A stretch of DNA of 64,000 bases from Pseudomonas sp. URMO17WK12:I2 (GCF_003253735.1 NZ_QKYW01000001.1:124001-188000); one strand, 5' to 3'. Shown: positions 8,136-16,956, counted from the stretch's first letter. Program-made: numbers and translations. The notes: generated from the letters alone by a model not told the origin.

Positions 8136-9818
8136 TTACAGGGACGATAAAAACTCACTCCCGGCTTCCTGCCACTGCGCGAGATCAACGCGAATACGCT
8201 TTTTGTCCAGCTTGCCCACACTGGTCTTGGGAATTTCGGTAACAAGGGCGATCTGCGAGGGAATCGCCCACTTGTTGATCATCCCCTGCTCGACGAAGGG
8301 CGTGAGGTGTTCCTTGAGAATGCGCGCGTCCAGCGGCTGGCCTTCCTTCGCCACGACCAAAGCAAAAGGCCGCTCCCCCCACTGCTGATCTGCCACACCG
8401 ACCACAGCCACTTCCCGCACCGCCGGCTGGCGACTGATCAGGTCTTCGAGCTCCAGTGAGGAGATCCACTCGCCGCCGGTCTTGATCACATCCTTGAGGC
8501 GGTCGCGAATGTCGATGAAGCCCATCTCGTCCAGCGTTGCCACGTCGCCGGTGTGCAACCAGCCATGGGCCCACAGTTCCTGGCCCTTTTCCACTTCACG
8601 GAAGTAGCCCTGGGTCAGCCAGGGCGCGCGCAACACCAGTTCGCCCTGGGTCTGGCCATCGGCGGGCAACTGCTTGCCATCGCTGTCCATGATCGCAGCT
8701 TCCACCAGCGGCACTGGAATTCCGGCCTTGATGCGGTAGGCGGTGCACTGCTCCTCGCTCCCGCCGAGCAGCTCATCGTTGAGGTAGCCACAGGAAATTA
8801 GCGGGCAGGTCTCTGACATCCCATACGCCGCAGTCAGCTGGATGCCCCTGGCCTTGGCAGCTTCGTAAAGCGCCCGATTCAGTGCGCTGCCACCGATGAT
8901 TACCTTCATACCCTTGAAGTCGTGCCCCTGGGCGCCGGGCGCGGCCAGCAGCATTTGCAGGATGGTCGGTACGCAATGGGAGAAGGTTACCTGCTCGCCC
9001 TTGATCAGCTTGCAGAGCATCTCCGGCTCGTAGCGCCCCGGATAGACCTGCTTCACACCCAGCAGGGTCGCGACATAGGGCACGCCCCAGGCGTGCACAT
9101 GAAACATCGGTGTGATGGGCATGTACACGTCGTCATTGCCCATCAGGCGGATGCTGTCCAGGCTGCCCAGGGTGGTCGCCATCGACAGGGTATGCAGCAC
9201 CAGTTGCCGATGGGTGAAATACACACCCTTCGGGTTTCCGGTGGTGCCGGTGGTGTAGAAGGTGGTCGCAACGGAGTTCTCGTCGAAATCGGCGAATGCA
9301 TAGCTCGGCTCGGCCGCCGCCAGCAGGTTTTCGTACTCCCCCACCGAGCCGGTAAGTTCGCCTGCGGACTGAGGGTTGTCAGTCAGCAGCAGAGTGCCGG
9401 TCACCGTGCTGAGCTGCCCGGCAATACCCTGATACAGCGCGGCAAAATCGCTGTTGACCAGCACGAAACGGTCTTCGGCGTGGTTCATGGTGTAGAGAAT
9501 CTGTTCGGGCGACAGGCGGATATTGATGGTGTGCAGCACCGCCCCCAGCATCGGCACCGCGAACATGCATTCCAGGTAACGATGGCTGTCCCAATCCATC
9601 ACTGCCACGGTGTCGCCGGCCTTCACCCCGGCCTGGGTGAGCACGTTGGCGAGCCGCGCCACTCGCTCGTTGAACGTGGCGTAGTTGTAACGCATCGTGT
9701 CGCGGTAGACGATTTCACGGTTTTTTTCATAACGGCTGCCCGACAGCAACAGGCTTTTGATCAGCAGCGGGTATGGGTGGGCATTCTCGGCGGGGGGGAT
9801 GATGCGGGTCTGCAACAT
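8136..9818 (-). CDS. Fatty acid-CoA ligase (AMP-binding, medium/long chain)
   Basis: A 560-residue ANL-superfamily enzyme that activates a carboxylic acid with ATP and joins it to CoA. The phosphate-binding loop YTTGTTGNPKG is at 188-198, the HTGDVATLD and DRLKDVIKTGGEWIS hinge region follows near residues 430-465, and the catalytic-lysine segment TSVGKLDKKRIR is near the C-terminus. It resembles AlkK/FadD-type acyl-CoA synthetases more than acetyl-CoA synthetase. It is transcribed towards the DUF1302 gene and is divergent from a thiolase gene, which supports a role in fatty acid degradation. Chain-length preference cannot be decided from sequence. Confidence 0.85.
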   Translation of the reverse strand: MLQTRIIPPAENAHPYPLLIKSLLLSGSRYEKNREIVYRDTMRYNYATFNERVARLANVLTQAGVKAGDTVAVMDWDSHRYLECMFAVPMLGAVLHTINIRLSPEQILYTMNHAEDRFVLVNSDFAALYQGIAGQLSTVTGTLLLTDNPQSAGELTGSVGEYENLLAAAEPSYAFADFDENSVATTFYTTGTTGNPKGVYFTHRQLVLHTLSMATTLGSLDSIRLMGNDDVYMPITPMFHVHAWGVPYVATLLGVKQVYPGRYEPEMLCKLIKGEQVTFSHCVPTILQMLLAAPGAQGHDFKGMKVIIGGSALNRALYEAAKARGIQLTAAYGMSETCPLISCGYLNDELLGGSEEQCTAYRIKAGIPVPLVEAAIMDSDGKQLPADGQTQGELVLRAPWLTQGYFREVEKGQELWAHGWLHTGDVATLDEMGFIDIRDRLKDVIKTGGEWISSLELEDLISRQPAVREVAVVGVADQQWGERPFALVVAKEGQPLDARILKEHLTPFVEQGMINKWAIPSQIALVTEIPKTSVGKLDKKRIRVDLAQWQEAGSEFLSSL

Positions 9819-9955
9819 GGGCTCACCTGTTCTGGACTATTGTTGGAAGCGATGAAGATGAAGCGAAACCTGAGCGCTGATGGCACCTTGCCAAACAGTA
9901 ACCCGTGACAGCGCCCACTCAATCAGCCAAAAGGATGATTGTGTTGCTCACTATG

Positions 9956-9969
9956 ACCGGCGGGCCGGT
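9956..9969. promoter_or_regulatory. Inverted repeat in the ligase-thiolase intergenic region
   Basis: ACCGGC and GCCGGT flank two central bases, 32 bases before the thiolase ATG. It could be an operator or a 5' mRNA hairpin. The short GC-rich arms make chance quite possible. Confidence 0.25.
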
Positions 9970-10000
9970 TTCGCCCCCTATTGCAGATCAAGGTGAACCT

Positions 10001-11176
10001 ATGACGGATATCGTTATTGTCAGCGGCGCTCGCACGCCCATGGGTGGTTTTCAGGGTAGCCTGGCGCCGCTAAGCGCAACGGACCTTGGTGCCGCAGCGA
10101 TCCGCGCTGCCATCGCCCGGGCGGGTGTCGCCCCCGAGGACGTGCAGGAAGTGATCATGGGCTGCGTGCTGCCCGCCGGCCTCAAGCAGGGTCCGGCTCG
10201 CCAGGCATCGCTTGCCGCCGGCCTGCCGAGCGCGACGGGCTGCACCACCATCAACAAACTCTGCGGCTCGGGCATGAAGGCGGTGATGCTGGCTCACGAC
10301 CTGATCAAGGCCGGTAGCGCCGAGGTGGTGATGGCCGGCGGCATGGAGAGCATGTCCAATGCTCCGTATCTGCTACCCAAGGCGCGTGGCGGCTTGCGCA
10401 TGGGCCACGGCGAGGTCAAGGATCACATGTTCTTCGATGGCCTGGAGGATGCCCGCACCGGCCGATTGATGGGCTCCTTCGCTCAGGAAACCGCAGATAG
10501 CTCCGGCATCACCCGCGAAGCGATGGACGCCTATGCCATCGAATCGCTGCGCCGTGCACAACAGGCCATGCAGTCAGGCCTACTGGCCGCCGAGATAGTC
10601 CCTGTCACCGTGACGACTCGCCAGGGTGACGTTCAGGTCAGCGAAGACGAACAGCCGCTGAACGCCAGGATAGACAAGATCACAAGCCTGAAACCGGCCT
10701 TCAGCAAGGACGGCAGCATCACCGCGGCCAATGCCAGTTCGATTTCCGATGGCGCCAGCGCATTGTTGCTGATGACGGCAGAGCAAGCCCGCTCACGAGG
10801 TCTCAAGCCGTTGGCCCGCATCGTCGCGCATTCGACACAGAGCCAGGATCCCAGCGAGTTCACCATCGCCCCCATCGGCGCCATCAGCAAGGTGCTGCAC
10901 AGGGCCGACTGGCAAAAGGATGAGGTCGACCTGTTCGAGATCAACGAGGCCTTCGCCATGGTCACCATGCTGGCGATGCGCGAACACGACCTCGATCACG
11001 CCAAGGTGAATATCTACGGCGGCGCCTGTGCCCAGGGGCATCCGGTGGGCTCGACCGGCTCGCGGATAATCGTCACCTTGATCAACGCCCTGCGCCAGAC
11101 AGGCGGCAAGCGCGGCATCGCCTCGCTGTGCATCGGCGGGGGCGAGGCAACGGCGGTCGCGATCGAAGTGCTGTAA
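10001..11176 (+). CDS. Acetyl-CoA C-acyltransferase (thiolase)
   Basis: A 391-residue thiolase of the usual length, catalysing acyl-CoA plus acetyl-CoA exchange in beta-oxidation or acetoacetyl-CoA formation. The nucleophile Cys88 is in NKLCGSGMKA, the catalytic His347 in GHPVGSTGSR, and the second Cys377 in SLCIGGGEA; NEAFA is also conserved. Start: the frame is open from 9905, but the ATG at 10001 is preceded by AGGTGA and begins with the family-typical TDIVIVSGARTP. It is divergent from the fatty acid-CoA ligase gene, and the two probably serve the same pathway. Assignment as a degradative or biosynthetic thiolase is uncertain. Confidence 0.88.
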   Translation: MTDIVIVSGARTPMGGFQGSLAPLSATDLGAAAIRAAIARAGVAPEDVQEVIMGCVLPAGLKQGPARQASLAAGLPSATGCTTINKLCGSGMKAVMLAHDLIKAGSAEVVMAGGMESMSNAPYLLPKARGGLRMGHGEVKDHMFFDGLEDARTGRLMGSFAQETADSSGITREAMDAYAIESLRRAQQAMQSGLLAAEIVPVTVTTRQGDVQVSEDEQPLNARIDKITSLKPAFSKDGSITAANASSISDGASALLLMTAEQARSRGLKPLARIVAHSTQSQDPSEFTIAPIGAISKVLHRADWQKDEVDLFEINEAFAMVTMLAMREHDLDHAKVNIYGGACAQGHPVGSTGSRIIVTLINALRQTGGKRGIASLCIGGGEATAVAIEVL

Positions 11177-11185
11177 GAAGCCCCC

Positions 11186-11209
11186 AAGGGCGCACTCGCG
11201 CCCTTATTT
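11186..11209 (+). terminator. Weak terminator between thiolase and LysE-family genes
   Basis: Eight-base stem 11186-11193/11198-11205 with loop ACTC, followed by ATTT only. It overlaps the stop codon of the convergent exporter gene. Confidence 0.45.
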
Positions 11210-11833
11210 CAGCTCGGTAAACGCCAGTTTGATCCCCAGGCCGACCAGTACCACACCCATCAGCCGGTCGAACCAGTGGCCCAGGCGCGCGAAGCCGTCG
11301 CGCACCCGCTGCTGGCTGAACAGCATCGCCACCAGGCAGAACCACACTGCCGTCGCCGCGGCCAGGTAAACGCCGTAGCCACCCTGCACCAGCAGCGGGG
11401 TGTGCGGGTTGATCACCACGGTGAACAACGACAGGAAGAACAGCGTCGCCTTGGGGTTCAGGCCATTGGTGACGAAACCGGTGATGAACGCCGCACGCGG
11501 GGTTCGTACCGGTACCGGAGCCAGGGATTGCGCCGCAGCTGGCGCCGCCGGCTTGGCGCGCAGCGCCTTGAACCCGATGTACAGCAGGTAGGCAGCCGCC
11601 AGCCACTTCAAGGCATTGAACAGCACGATGGACTGCGAAACGATCAACCCGATGCCCGCCAGCGAATACGCCACATGAAGAAAGATCGCGGTGCCGACAC
11701 CCAGGGCGCAGAAAACGCCGATGCGCCGGCCGTGAGCCACGCTCTCGCGCACCACGATGGCGAAATCCGGCCCTGGGCTCGCGACGGCCAGCAGGTGAAT
11801 GAGGGCAACGGTAAGAAATTCCATCCAGTACAC
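11204..11833 (-). CDS. LysE/RhtB-family amino acid exporter
   Basis: A 209-residue inner-membrane protein with about six hydrophobic segments. The N-terminal LLAVASPGPDFAIVVRES is the signature of the LysE/RhtB family, which exports amino acids or their analogues. A proposed GTG start at 11833 (VYWMEFLTV) has GGAG five bases upstream; an ATG three codons later (11824) is the alternative, and a longer frame back to 11887 lacks family-like sequence. It is convergent with the thiolase gene and divergent from a 2-hydroxyacid dehydrogenase gene. The exported substrate is not known. Confidence 0.85.
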   Translation of the reverse strand: MYWMEFLTVALIHLLAVASPGPDFAIVVRESVAHGRRIGVFCALGVGTAIFLHVAYSLAGIGLIVSQSIVLFNALKWLAAAYLLYIGFKALRAKPAAPAAAQSLAPVPVRTPRAAFITGFVTNGLNPKATLFFLSLFTVVINPHTPLLVQGGYGVYLAAATAVWFCLVAMLFSQQRVRDGFARLGHWFDRLMGVVLVGLGIKLAFTELK

Positions 11834-11965
11834 GGCGGCTCCAGAGGTGGCTGATTGATCCAGGTGGCGAAGGCTTACGCCCCCCATGCAGAGCGGGCAG
11901 ACGGCGGAGCGCTTCTGATAGGCTGCACTCTACTTCCCGACAGGACAGCCCGAAAGGTACAGCTG

Positions 11966-12931
11966 ATGAGTAAAGCAGGCCGCGCAGTGTTTCTCGATTA
12001 CCGCTCCCTCGACCTTGGCGATCTGGACATGGCGCCGCTGCGCGAACCGTTCGCCGAGCTGGTACTGCACGACCAGAGCAGCCCGGCACAGATCATCGAG
12101 CGCCTGCAGGGTGCCCGTGTGGCGATCAGCAACAAGGCGGTGATCGATGCGGACGTGATGGCCGCCTGTGCCGATCTCGAACTGATCCTTGTCGCGGCCA
12201 CCGGCACCAACAACGTCGACCTCGCCGCAGCCCGAAGCCATGGCGTGACCGTATGCAATTGCCAGGGTTACGGCACACCTTCGGTGGCCCAGCACACCCT
12301 GACGTTGCTGCTGGCCCTGGCCACCAGTCTGCCGGATTATCAGCGTGATATCCGTGCTGGTCGCTGGCAGCAATCGCCGATGTTCTGCCTGCTCGATCAC
12401 CCGATCGTCGAGCTCGAAGGCAAGACCCTGGGCCTGCTCGGCCATGGCGAACTGGGCAGCGCGGTGGCCAGGCTGGCCGAAGCCTTCGGCATGCGTGTGC
12501 TCTATGGCCAGCTACCGGGGCGCCCACCGCGAGGCGATCGGTTGCCGCTGGATAAGCTGCTTGCCCAGGTCGATGCGTTGACGCTGCACTGCCCGCTGAC
12601 CGAGCAGACCCGCCACCTGATCGGCGCCCGGGAACTGGATCTGCTCAAGCCAGGTGCGTTCGTGATCAACACCGCGCGCGGCGGCCTGATCGACGAACAG
12701 GCCCTGGCCGACGCCCTGCGCGCGGGCAAGCTGGGCGGTGCGGCGACCGACGTACTGACCCAGGAGCCGCCCAAGGACGGTAACCCGCTGCTGGCTGCCG
12801 ACATTCCGCGCCTGATCATCACTCCCCACAGCGCCTGGGGCGCCCGCGAAGCGCGCCAGCGGATCGTCGGCCAACTGGCGGAAAACGCGGCAGGCTTCTT
12901 TGCCGGACAGGCCAAGCGTCAGGTCAACTGA
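11966..12931 (+). CDS. D-2-hydroxyacid dehydrogenase (NAD(P)-dependent)
   Basis: A 321-residue cytoplasmic dehydrogenase reducing 2-oxoacids (for example hydroxypyruvate or glyoxylate) to D-2-hydroxyacids. The Rossmann motif GHGELG starts at residue 159. The catalytic trio is present: Arg238 in NTARGG, Glu267 in TQEPP and His288 in ITPHSAWG. Residues 77-83 (AATGTNNVD) are also family-typical. The ATG at 11966 has AAAGG eight bases upstream; the frame extends back to 11855, but that part overlaps the divergent exporter and is not family-like. The precise substrate is not assigned. Confidence 0.88.
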   Translation: MSKAGRAVFLDYRSLDLGDLDMAPLREPFAELVLHDQSSPAQIIERLQGARVAISNKAVIDADVMAACADLELILVAATGTNNVDLAAARSHGVTVCNCQGYGTPSVAQHTLTLLLALATSLPDYQRDIRAGRWQQSPMFCLLDHPIVELEGKTLGLLGHGELGSAVARLAEAFGMRVLYGQLPGRPPRGDRLPLDKLLAQVDALTLHCPLTEQTRHLIGARELDLLKPGAFVINTARGGLIDEQALADALRAGKLGGAATDVLTQEPPKDGNPLLAADIPRLIITPHSAWGAREARQRIVGQLAENAAGFFAGQAKRQVN

Positions 12932-13002
12932 CCCCTGATGCATCGGACTTGCAGCTTGCGGCCCACGCCCCTACCCTTCGCGCTTTTGCCGGGGTAGAAC
13001 CG

Positions 13003-14001
13003 ATGGATCCGCGAAGTGAAGTGCTGCTGCGTCAAGCCGAGCTGTTCGGTGGCCCGGTCTTGCTCGCGGGCCTGCCGGCAGATGATCTGCTCGGGCACCT
13101 GCCACAGGCCACGGGCTGGAGCTGGCATGCCGGCGATCATGCCCGGCTGGATCAGCGTTTCGCCGGGCGCAGTGCCTTTGGCGTCACGCCGCCAGCCGCG
13201 CTCGTCGGGACGGCTGTGTTGTTCCTGCCCAAATCACGCGAGTTGACCGCCTACCTGCTCGACGCCCTTGCCGCCCGACTGCCCGGCAAGCTGCTCTATC
13301 TGGTTGGCGAAAAACGCGCCGGCGTCGAGCGCGCCGCCAAACAGATGGCCGCTTACGGTACGCCACGCAAGCTCGACAGCGCCCGCCACTGCCAGCTGTG
13401 GCAGGTGCGCGTGGATCAGGCACCGGCAGCGCCGGACCTGAATGCACTGGCGCGGCGCTACAGCCTGCCGCTGGCCGACGGTCCCCTCGATATCGTCACC
13501 CTGCCCGGCGTGTTCAGCCACGGCCGCCTGGATATCGGCAGCGCGCTGCTGCTCGAACACCTCGATCAGTTGCCCGCCGGCCATCTGCTCGACTTCGGTT
13601 GCGGCGCAGGCGTGCTCGGTGCAGTACTCAAACGCCGCTACCCACATAGCCAGGTCACCCTGCTGGACGTCGATGCCTTCGCCGTCGCCAGCAGTCGCCT
13701 GACCCTTGCTGCCAATGGCCTGCAGGCGGATGTCATCAGTGGCGATGGTATCGCGGCGGCGCCAGCCGAGCTGAGCGCCATCCTCAGCAACCCGCCCTTC
13801 CATCAAGGCGTGCATACCCACTACCAGGCCAGCGAAGACCTGTTACGCCAGGCCTCGCGGCACCTGCGCAAGGGCGGAGAAATCCGCCTGGTGGCCAACC
13901 GCTTTCTCAAGTATTCGCCGCTGATCGAGCAGCATATCGGCGCCTGCAAGACCCTGGCCGATACCGACGGCTTTCGCATCTACCAGGCCAATCGGCCCTG
14001 A
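13003..14001 (+). CDS. rsmC: 16S rRNA (guanine-N2) methyltransferase RsmC-like
   Basis: A 332-residue S-adenosylmethionine-dependent methyltransferase. The N-terminal half is the non-catalytic RsmC-type domain. The C-terminal MTS domain has the SAM-binding DFGCGAG (197-203) and the NPPF motif (263-266), which marks exocyclic-amine methylation. RsmC methylates G1207 of 16S rRNA on the 30S subunit. The chosen ATG at 13003 follows GGGGTAG and gives [13 protein letters not shown], the usual N-terminus; the frame is open upstream to 12949. It follows the dehydrogenase by 71 bases and may be cotranscribed with it. Confidence 0.88.
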   Translation: MDPRSEVLLRQAELFGGPVLLAGLPADDLLGHLPQATGWSWHAGDHARLDQRFAGRSAFGVTPPAALVGTAVLFLPKSRELTAYLLDALAARLPGKLLYLVGEKRAGVERAAKQMAAYGTPRKLDSARHCQLWQVRVDQAPAAPDLNALARRYSLPLADGPLDIVTLPGVFSHGRLDIGSALLLEHLDQLPAGHLLDFGCGAGVLGAVLKRRYPHSQVTLLDVDAFAVASSRLTLAANGLQADVISGDGIAAAPAELSAILSNPPFHQGVHTHYQASEDLLRQASRHLRKGGEIRLVANRFLKYSPLIEQHIGACKTLADTDGFRIYQANRP

Positions 14002-14061
14002 CGTACTAGGCCTGCGGCACAGCGGCGCAGGCCTTGCCCAACACGAACCGTTTGGGCAGAA

Positions 14062-14282
14062 TGCGCGCGTCCTAGGGGAGTAGTCTCCCGCGAGCGCCAG
14101 CTTGCCCGGCACGCATCAACATACTTGGTCGGCTGACCATGGTGCGTGCGACCCAAGATCCGCCAAGACGGATCTGCGCCGTTCGGCTCGAACGCTGCGC
14201 AGGGTTTGACAAGACCTATGACACGAACACCTTACCCGGGGCGGGAAGGTTGTGCGTGTCATAGCCGTGTCTACCCGCCCCT
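14062..14282 (+). promoter_or_regulatory. yybP-ykoY manganese riboswitch
   Basis: The leader contains the conserved first box GGGGAGTAG (14075-14083) and the second conserved stretch CATCAACATACTTGGTC near 14116. Both are hallmarks of the yybP-ykoY family as in E. coli alx and mntP. Near its 3' end GGGGCGGG (14238-14245) can pair with CCCGCCCC (14274-14281), which is followed by TTT and then the ribosome-binding site at 14285. This is a plausible expression platform. The family binds Mn2+ and turns on downstream exporter genes. Exact boundaries are approximate. Confidence 0.85.
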
Positions 14283-14294
14283 TTAGGAACCGCG

Positions 14295-14885
14295 ATGCTG
14301 GAATCTCTTTTCGTTCCCACCCTGATCGTTGCCCTGGCGGAAATCGGCGACAAAACACAGTTGCTCGCGCTGTTGCTGGCCGCTCGCTTTCGCAGACCCT
14401 GGCCGATCATCTGGGGCATGGTGGTCGCCACCCTGGCCAACCACCTGGCTGCGGGTGCGGTGGGCAACTGGGTCGCCGGCCTGCTGTCACCGGCACTGTT
14501 GAGCTGGATCCTCGCGGCATCCTTTATCGCCGTGGCGCTGTGGACGCTGATCCCCGACAAACTCGAGGACGACGAAAGTTCCAGCCTGAAACGCTACGGG
14601 CCGTTCCTGACCACGCTGATCGCATTCTTCCTGGCGGAGATGGGCGACAAGACACAGGTGGCAACGGTGATGCTCGCCGCCCAGTACCCGCACTTCATCA
14701 TGGTGGTGCTCGGCACCACCCTGGGCATGCTGATCGCCAACGTGCCGGTAGTGCTGGCCGGCAACTTCGCCGCCGACCGCTTACCCCTCACCCTGATTCG
14801 CCGGCTTGCAGCCGTCGCCTTCGCGGCCCTGGCACTCTATGCGGCCTACCAGGCCATGCTGCTCAGTGGATTGCTGAACGGCTGA
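14295..14885 (+). CDS. GDT1/TMEM165-family manganese exporter (UPF0016)
   Basis: A 196-residue inner-membrane protein made of two homologous halves. Each half carries the family motif E-x-G-D-K-T: EIGDKTQ starting at Glu16 and EMGDKTQ starting at Glu115. About six hydrophobic segments are visible, and an acidic loop (EDDESS, about 91-96) links the halves. The GDT1/MneA family exports Mn2+ (and exchanges Ca2+ in eukaryotes). A yybP-ykoY element directly upstream strongly supports a role in manganese efflux. SD AGGAA lies five bases before the ATG. Confidence 0.92.
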   Translation: MLESLFVPTLIVALAEIGDKTQLLALLLAARFRRPWPIIWGMVVATLANHLAAGAVGNWVAGLLSPALLSWILAASFIAVALWTLIPDKLEDDESSSLKRYGPFLTTLIAFFLAEMGDKTQVATVMLAAQYPHFIMVVLGTTLGMLIANVPVVLAGNFAADRLPLTLIRRLAAVAFAALALYAAYQAMLLSGLLNG

Positions 14886-14899
14886 TGCCACGACCAGAG

Positions 14900-14930
14900 G
14901 CCGCCGCCCAGACGCAGGCGGCGGCTCTTG
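14900..14930 (+). terminator. GC-rich terminator after the manganese exporter gene
   Basis: Perfect nine-base stem 14900-14908/14917-14925 with an eight-base loop, followed by TCTTG. The U-tract is poor, so efficiency is uncertain. Confidence 0.5.
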
Positions 14931-15003
14931 TCCAGTAAGCGGGCAGGACAGTGGTCCAGGCAGCGCCCGAAAACGTCTTCGGGCGCAGGGCGCTGACGGG
15001 CAA

Positions 15004-15822
15004 TCAGTTCTTTTTAGCTTGCTGATACAGCGGCATGACCTTGGGAATCGTCGCCTGCAGCGAGGCGATACGGCTCGATGAAGACGGGTGAGTGCTCATG
15101 AACTCGGGCGGAGCGCCTTCGCTGGCCTTGGCCATCTTCTCCCACAGGCTGACGGCTGCGTTGGGGTTGAAGCCTGCGCGGGCAGCCAGCTCCAGGCCGA
15201 TCAGGTCGGCTTCGTTCTCATTGCCGCGGCTGTTGGGCAGCGTCATGCCGTAGTTCACCGCCGCATCGGCCAGGGCCATCTTGTCCGGCGTCACGCCCAG
15301 CAAGGCAGCGGCGCCCTGCTTGGCCAGGTTCACCCCATAGGCTTTGGACATCGCCTCGCGACCGTGCTCGCGCAGGGCGTGGGCGATCTCGTGGCCCATG
15401 ACGGCGGCGATCTCGTCATCGGTGAGCTTCAGCTTCTCGATGATGCCGCTGTAGAAGATGATCTTGCCGCCAGGGCCGCAGTTGGCGTTGAGCTCAGGGC
15501 TCTTGATCAGGTTGACGTCCCACTGCCACTGCGCTGCATCCGGGCGGAACAGCGGCGCCTGCTTGATCAGGCGATCGGCGATGCGCTGCAGGCGCTTGGC
15601 GTCGGCACTGGTCTTGTCCAGCACGCCCTTGGTGGACGCCTCCTGCAAGGTCTCCTGGTAGGACTGGGCGTACATCTGGTTGACTTCATCGGTCGACAGC
15701 GCGCTGAACATGTATTGCTTGCGCTCGACGCCAACCGAGCCACCACTGGTGGTGTTGACGGCTTGGCATCCTGCCAGCAGCAAAGCCGCAGTCAGCGTGG
15801 TAATGGACAACGACGATTTCAT
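15004..15822 (-). CDS. M48-family metalloprotease lipoprotein
   Basis: A 272-residue lipoprotein with lipobox LLAGC (Cys19), so it is anchored in the periplasm, probably to the outer membrane. The zinc protease motif HEIAH (His144, Glu145, His148) and the third-ligand segment ENEAD (near 202-206) are intact. It has the single-domain LoiP/YcaL-like size and lacks the TPR region of BepA. These proteases degrade misfolded envelope proteins. It is monocistronic. A MITE-like repeat begins about 40 bases upstream of its start. Confidence 0.9.
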   Translation of the reverse strand: MKSSLSITTLTAALLLAGCQAVNTTSGGSVGVERKQYMFSALSTDEVNQMYAQSYQETLQEASTKGVLDKTSADAKRLQRIADRLIKQAPLFRPDAAQWQWDVNLIKSPELNANCGPGGKIIFYSGIIEKLKLTDDEIAAVMGHEIAHALREHGREAMSKAYGVNLAKQGAAALLGVTPDKMALADAAVNYGMTLPNSRGNENEADLIGLELAARAGFNPNAAVSLWEKMAKASEGAPPEFMSTHPSSSSRIASLQATIPKVMPLYQQAKKN

Positions 15823-15859
15823 GCTGGAACTCCCTGGGAACTTGAACGAATTATGCTAT

Positions 15860-16011
15860 CAGGCTGTTGAAAAACGTAGGCGGCAGCTGACGCGAGGCCT
15901 GGGCGGCCCCACAAAAACAGCCGAAGAAGCGGAGCGTACGAGTTGTACATGAGCATTTTACGGCTGTTCTTAACCATGCGGCGGCTACGTAGGTAGTTTT
16001 TCAACAGCCTG
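15860..16011. repeat. 152-bp MITE-like inverted-repeat element
   Basis: CAGGCTGTTGAAAAAC (15860-15875) is exactly repeated in inverse at 15996-16011. A weaker inner match (GTAGGCGGC against the complement of GCGGCTAC) and a second inner pair (AACAGCCG near 15916 and CGGCTGTT at 15961) extend the symmetry. No open reading frame of note lies inside and no flanking target duplication is evident. It sits between the M48 and SRAP genes. Confidence 0.6.
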
Positions 16012-16046
16012 CTGGAGGCTGCCGTATTTCAGCGCAAGCCAAAGCC

Positions 16047-16664
16047 TCAGGCAGGCGTAAGACACTCCGGCCCATCAAGCTTCGGGTCATTGACCAGATT
16101 GCTCAATACCCGTTCCCGCAGGGGCTGCGGTCTGCGGACGAGCAGCGCCTGCAGCTCCTCGAGCGGCGTATCGGCAGCCAGCCAGCGCTGCCTGTCGTGC
16201 GCATCCAAAATCATCGGGCGACGCAGTGACGCAGCAGCCTGGGTGATCATCGCCGCGCTCAGGTAAACATGCCCCTCCACGGGATACGCCTCCCAGACAG
16301 CGGCGAAATACAGCAGCGGCTCCTCGCTGCTCAACCAGTACGGCCGTTTACGCGCTGCACCGCGCCATTCGTAGAAGCCATTGGCCGGAAGCAGACCTCG
16401 GCGCAGGCGAAATGCCTCGCGAAACATCGGTTGCTCAGCCAGGGTTTCGGCGCGGGCGTGGGCCGGCGTTTTCGACAGGTCCTTGAGCCAGGAAGGGGTC
16501 AGCCCCCAGCGCGCGCGAACCAACGCCGGCTGCTCATGTTCACTGCGCAGTAACAGCACCTGGGAGCCAGGCGCGAGGTTCCAGTGCGGCTGCTGGTCAG
16601 CGGGAAAACCTGGCTGCGCCGCAAAGGCAGGCGTCCAGCGAAACAGCGCGAAGCGTCCACTCAT
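16047..16664 (-). CDS. SRAP (YedK/HMCES)-like protein lacking the catalytic Cys2
   Basis: A 205-residue protein clearly of the SRAP fold: it has RWGLTPSW (52-59), ARAETLAEQPMFREAF (70-85) and the GFYEW box with Glu99. Active SRAP proteins start Met-Cys and use Cys2 to form a thiazolidine link to abasic sites. Here residue 2 is Ser (codon AGT, one base from TGT). The conserved Asn of NARAET is His69, and the HxRMP segment holding the catalytic His is not recognisable (SLRRPM instead). It may therefore bind DNA without crosslinking, or use another chemistry. The ATG at 16664 is chosen because SGRF aligns with the family CGRY start; the frame is open up to 16757 but that part is unrelated. Confidence 0.85.
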   Translation of the reverse strand: MSGRFALFRWTPAFAAQPGFPADQQPHWNLAPGSQVLLLRSEHEQPALVRARWGLTPSWLKDLSKTPAHARAETLAEQPMFREAFRLRRGLLPANGFYEWRGAARKRPYWLSSEEPLLYFAAVWEAYPVEGHVYLSAAMITQAAASLRRPMILDAHDRQRWLAADTPLEELQALLVRRPQPLRERVLSNLVNDPKLDGPECLTPA

Positions 16665-16695
16665 GAAAGGCTCGATCGGGATGGGCGGACGCCGT

Positions 16696-16956
16696 TCAAC
16701 ACAGCAACACGCCCTGAATATTGTCCGGCTCGTCGCCGGGTAGTGGTTGCGCGCCATTGTACTCGGCGATCAGCCAACGGGCGCGCTCGGCGTCGGCATC
16801 CTCGACCAGCATGCCGAGCAGCCCGCACGCTGGCAGCTCGCCCACCGCGCCGGCCAGATGGGCACCGACCAGATGCGCCTGGATGCCCTCGCTGGCCAGC
16901 ATGGCCTTGAGCAATTCGCCTTCCATCAGGTCCTGCGGCTCGTAGACGCGCTTCAT
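16696..16956 (-). CDS. DUF2007 family small protein
   Basis: An 86-residue protein beginning MKRVYEPQDLMEGELLKAMLASEGI, the pattern of DUF2007 (putative signal-transducing) proteins, which have a small PII-like or ferredoxin-like fold. ELLKAMLASEGIQAHL and the conserved Gly/Glu region (GELPACGLLGMLV) are family features. No biochemical function is established. Its ATG overlaps the stop of the upstream CPXCG gene (TGATG), so the two are probably translated in step. Confidence 0.8.
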   Translation of the reverse strand: MKRVYEPQDLMEGELLKAMLASEGIQAHLVGAHLAGAVGELPACGLLGMLVEDADAERARWLIAEYNGAQPLPGDEPDNIQGVLLC

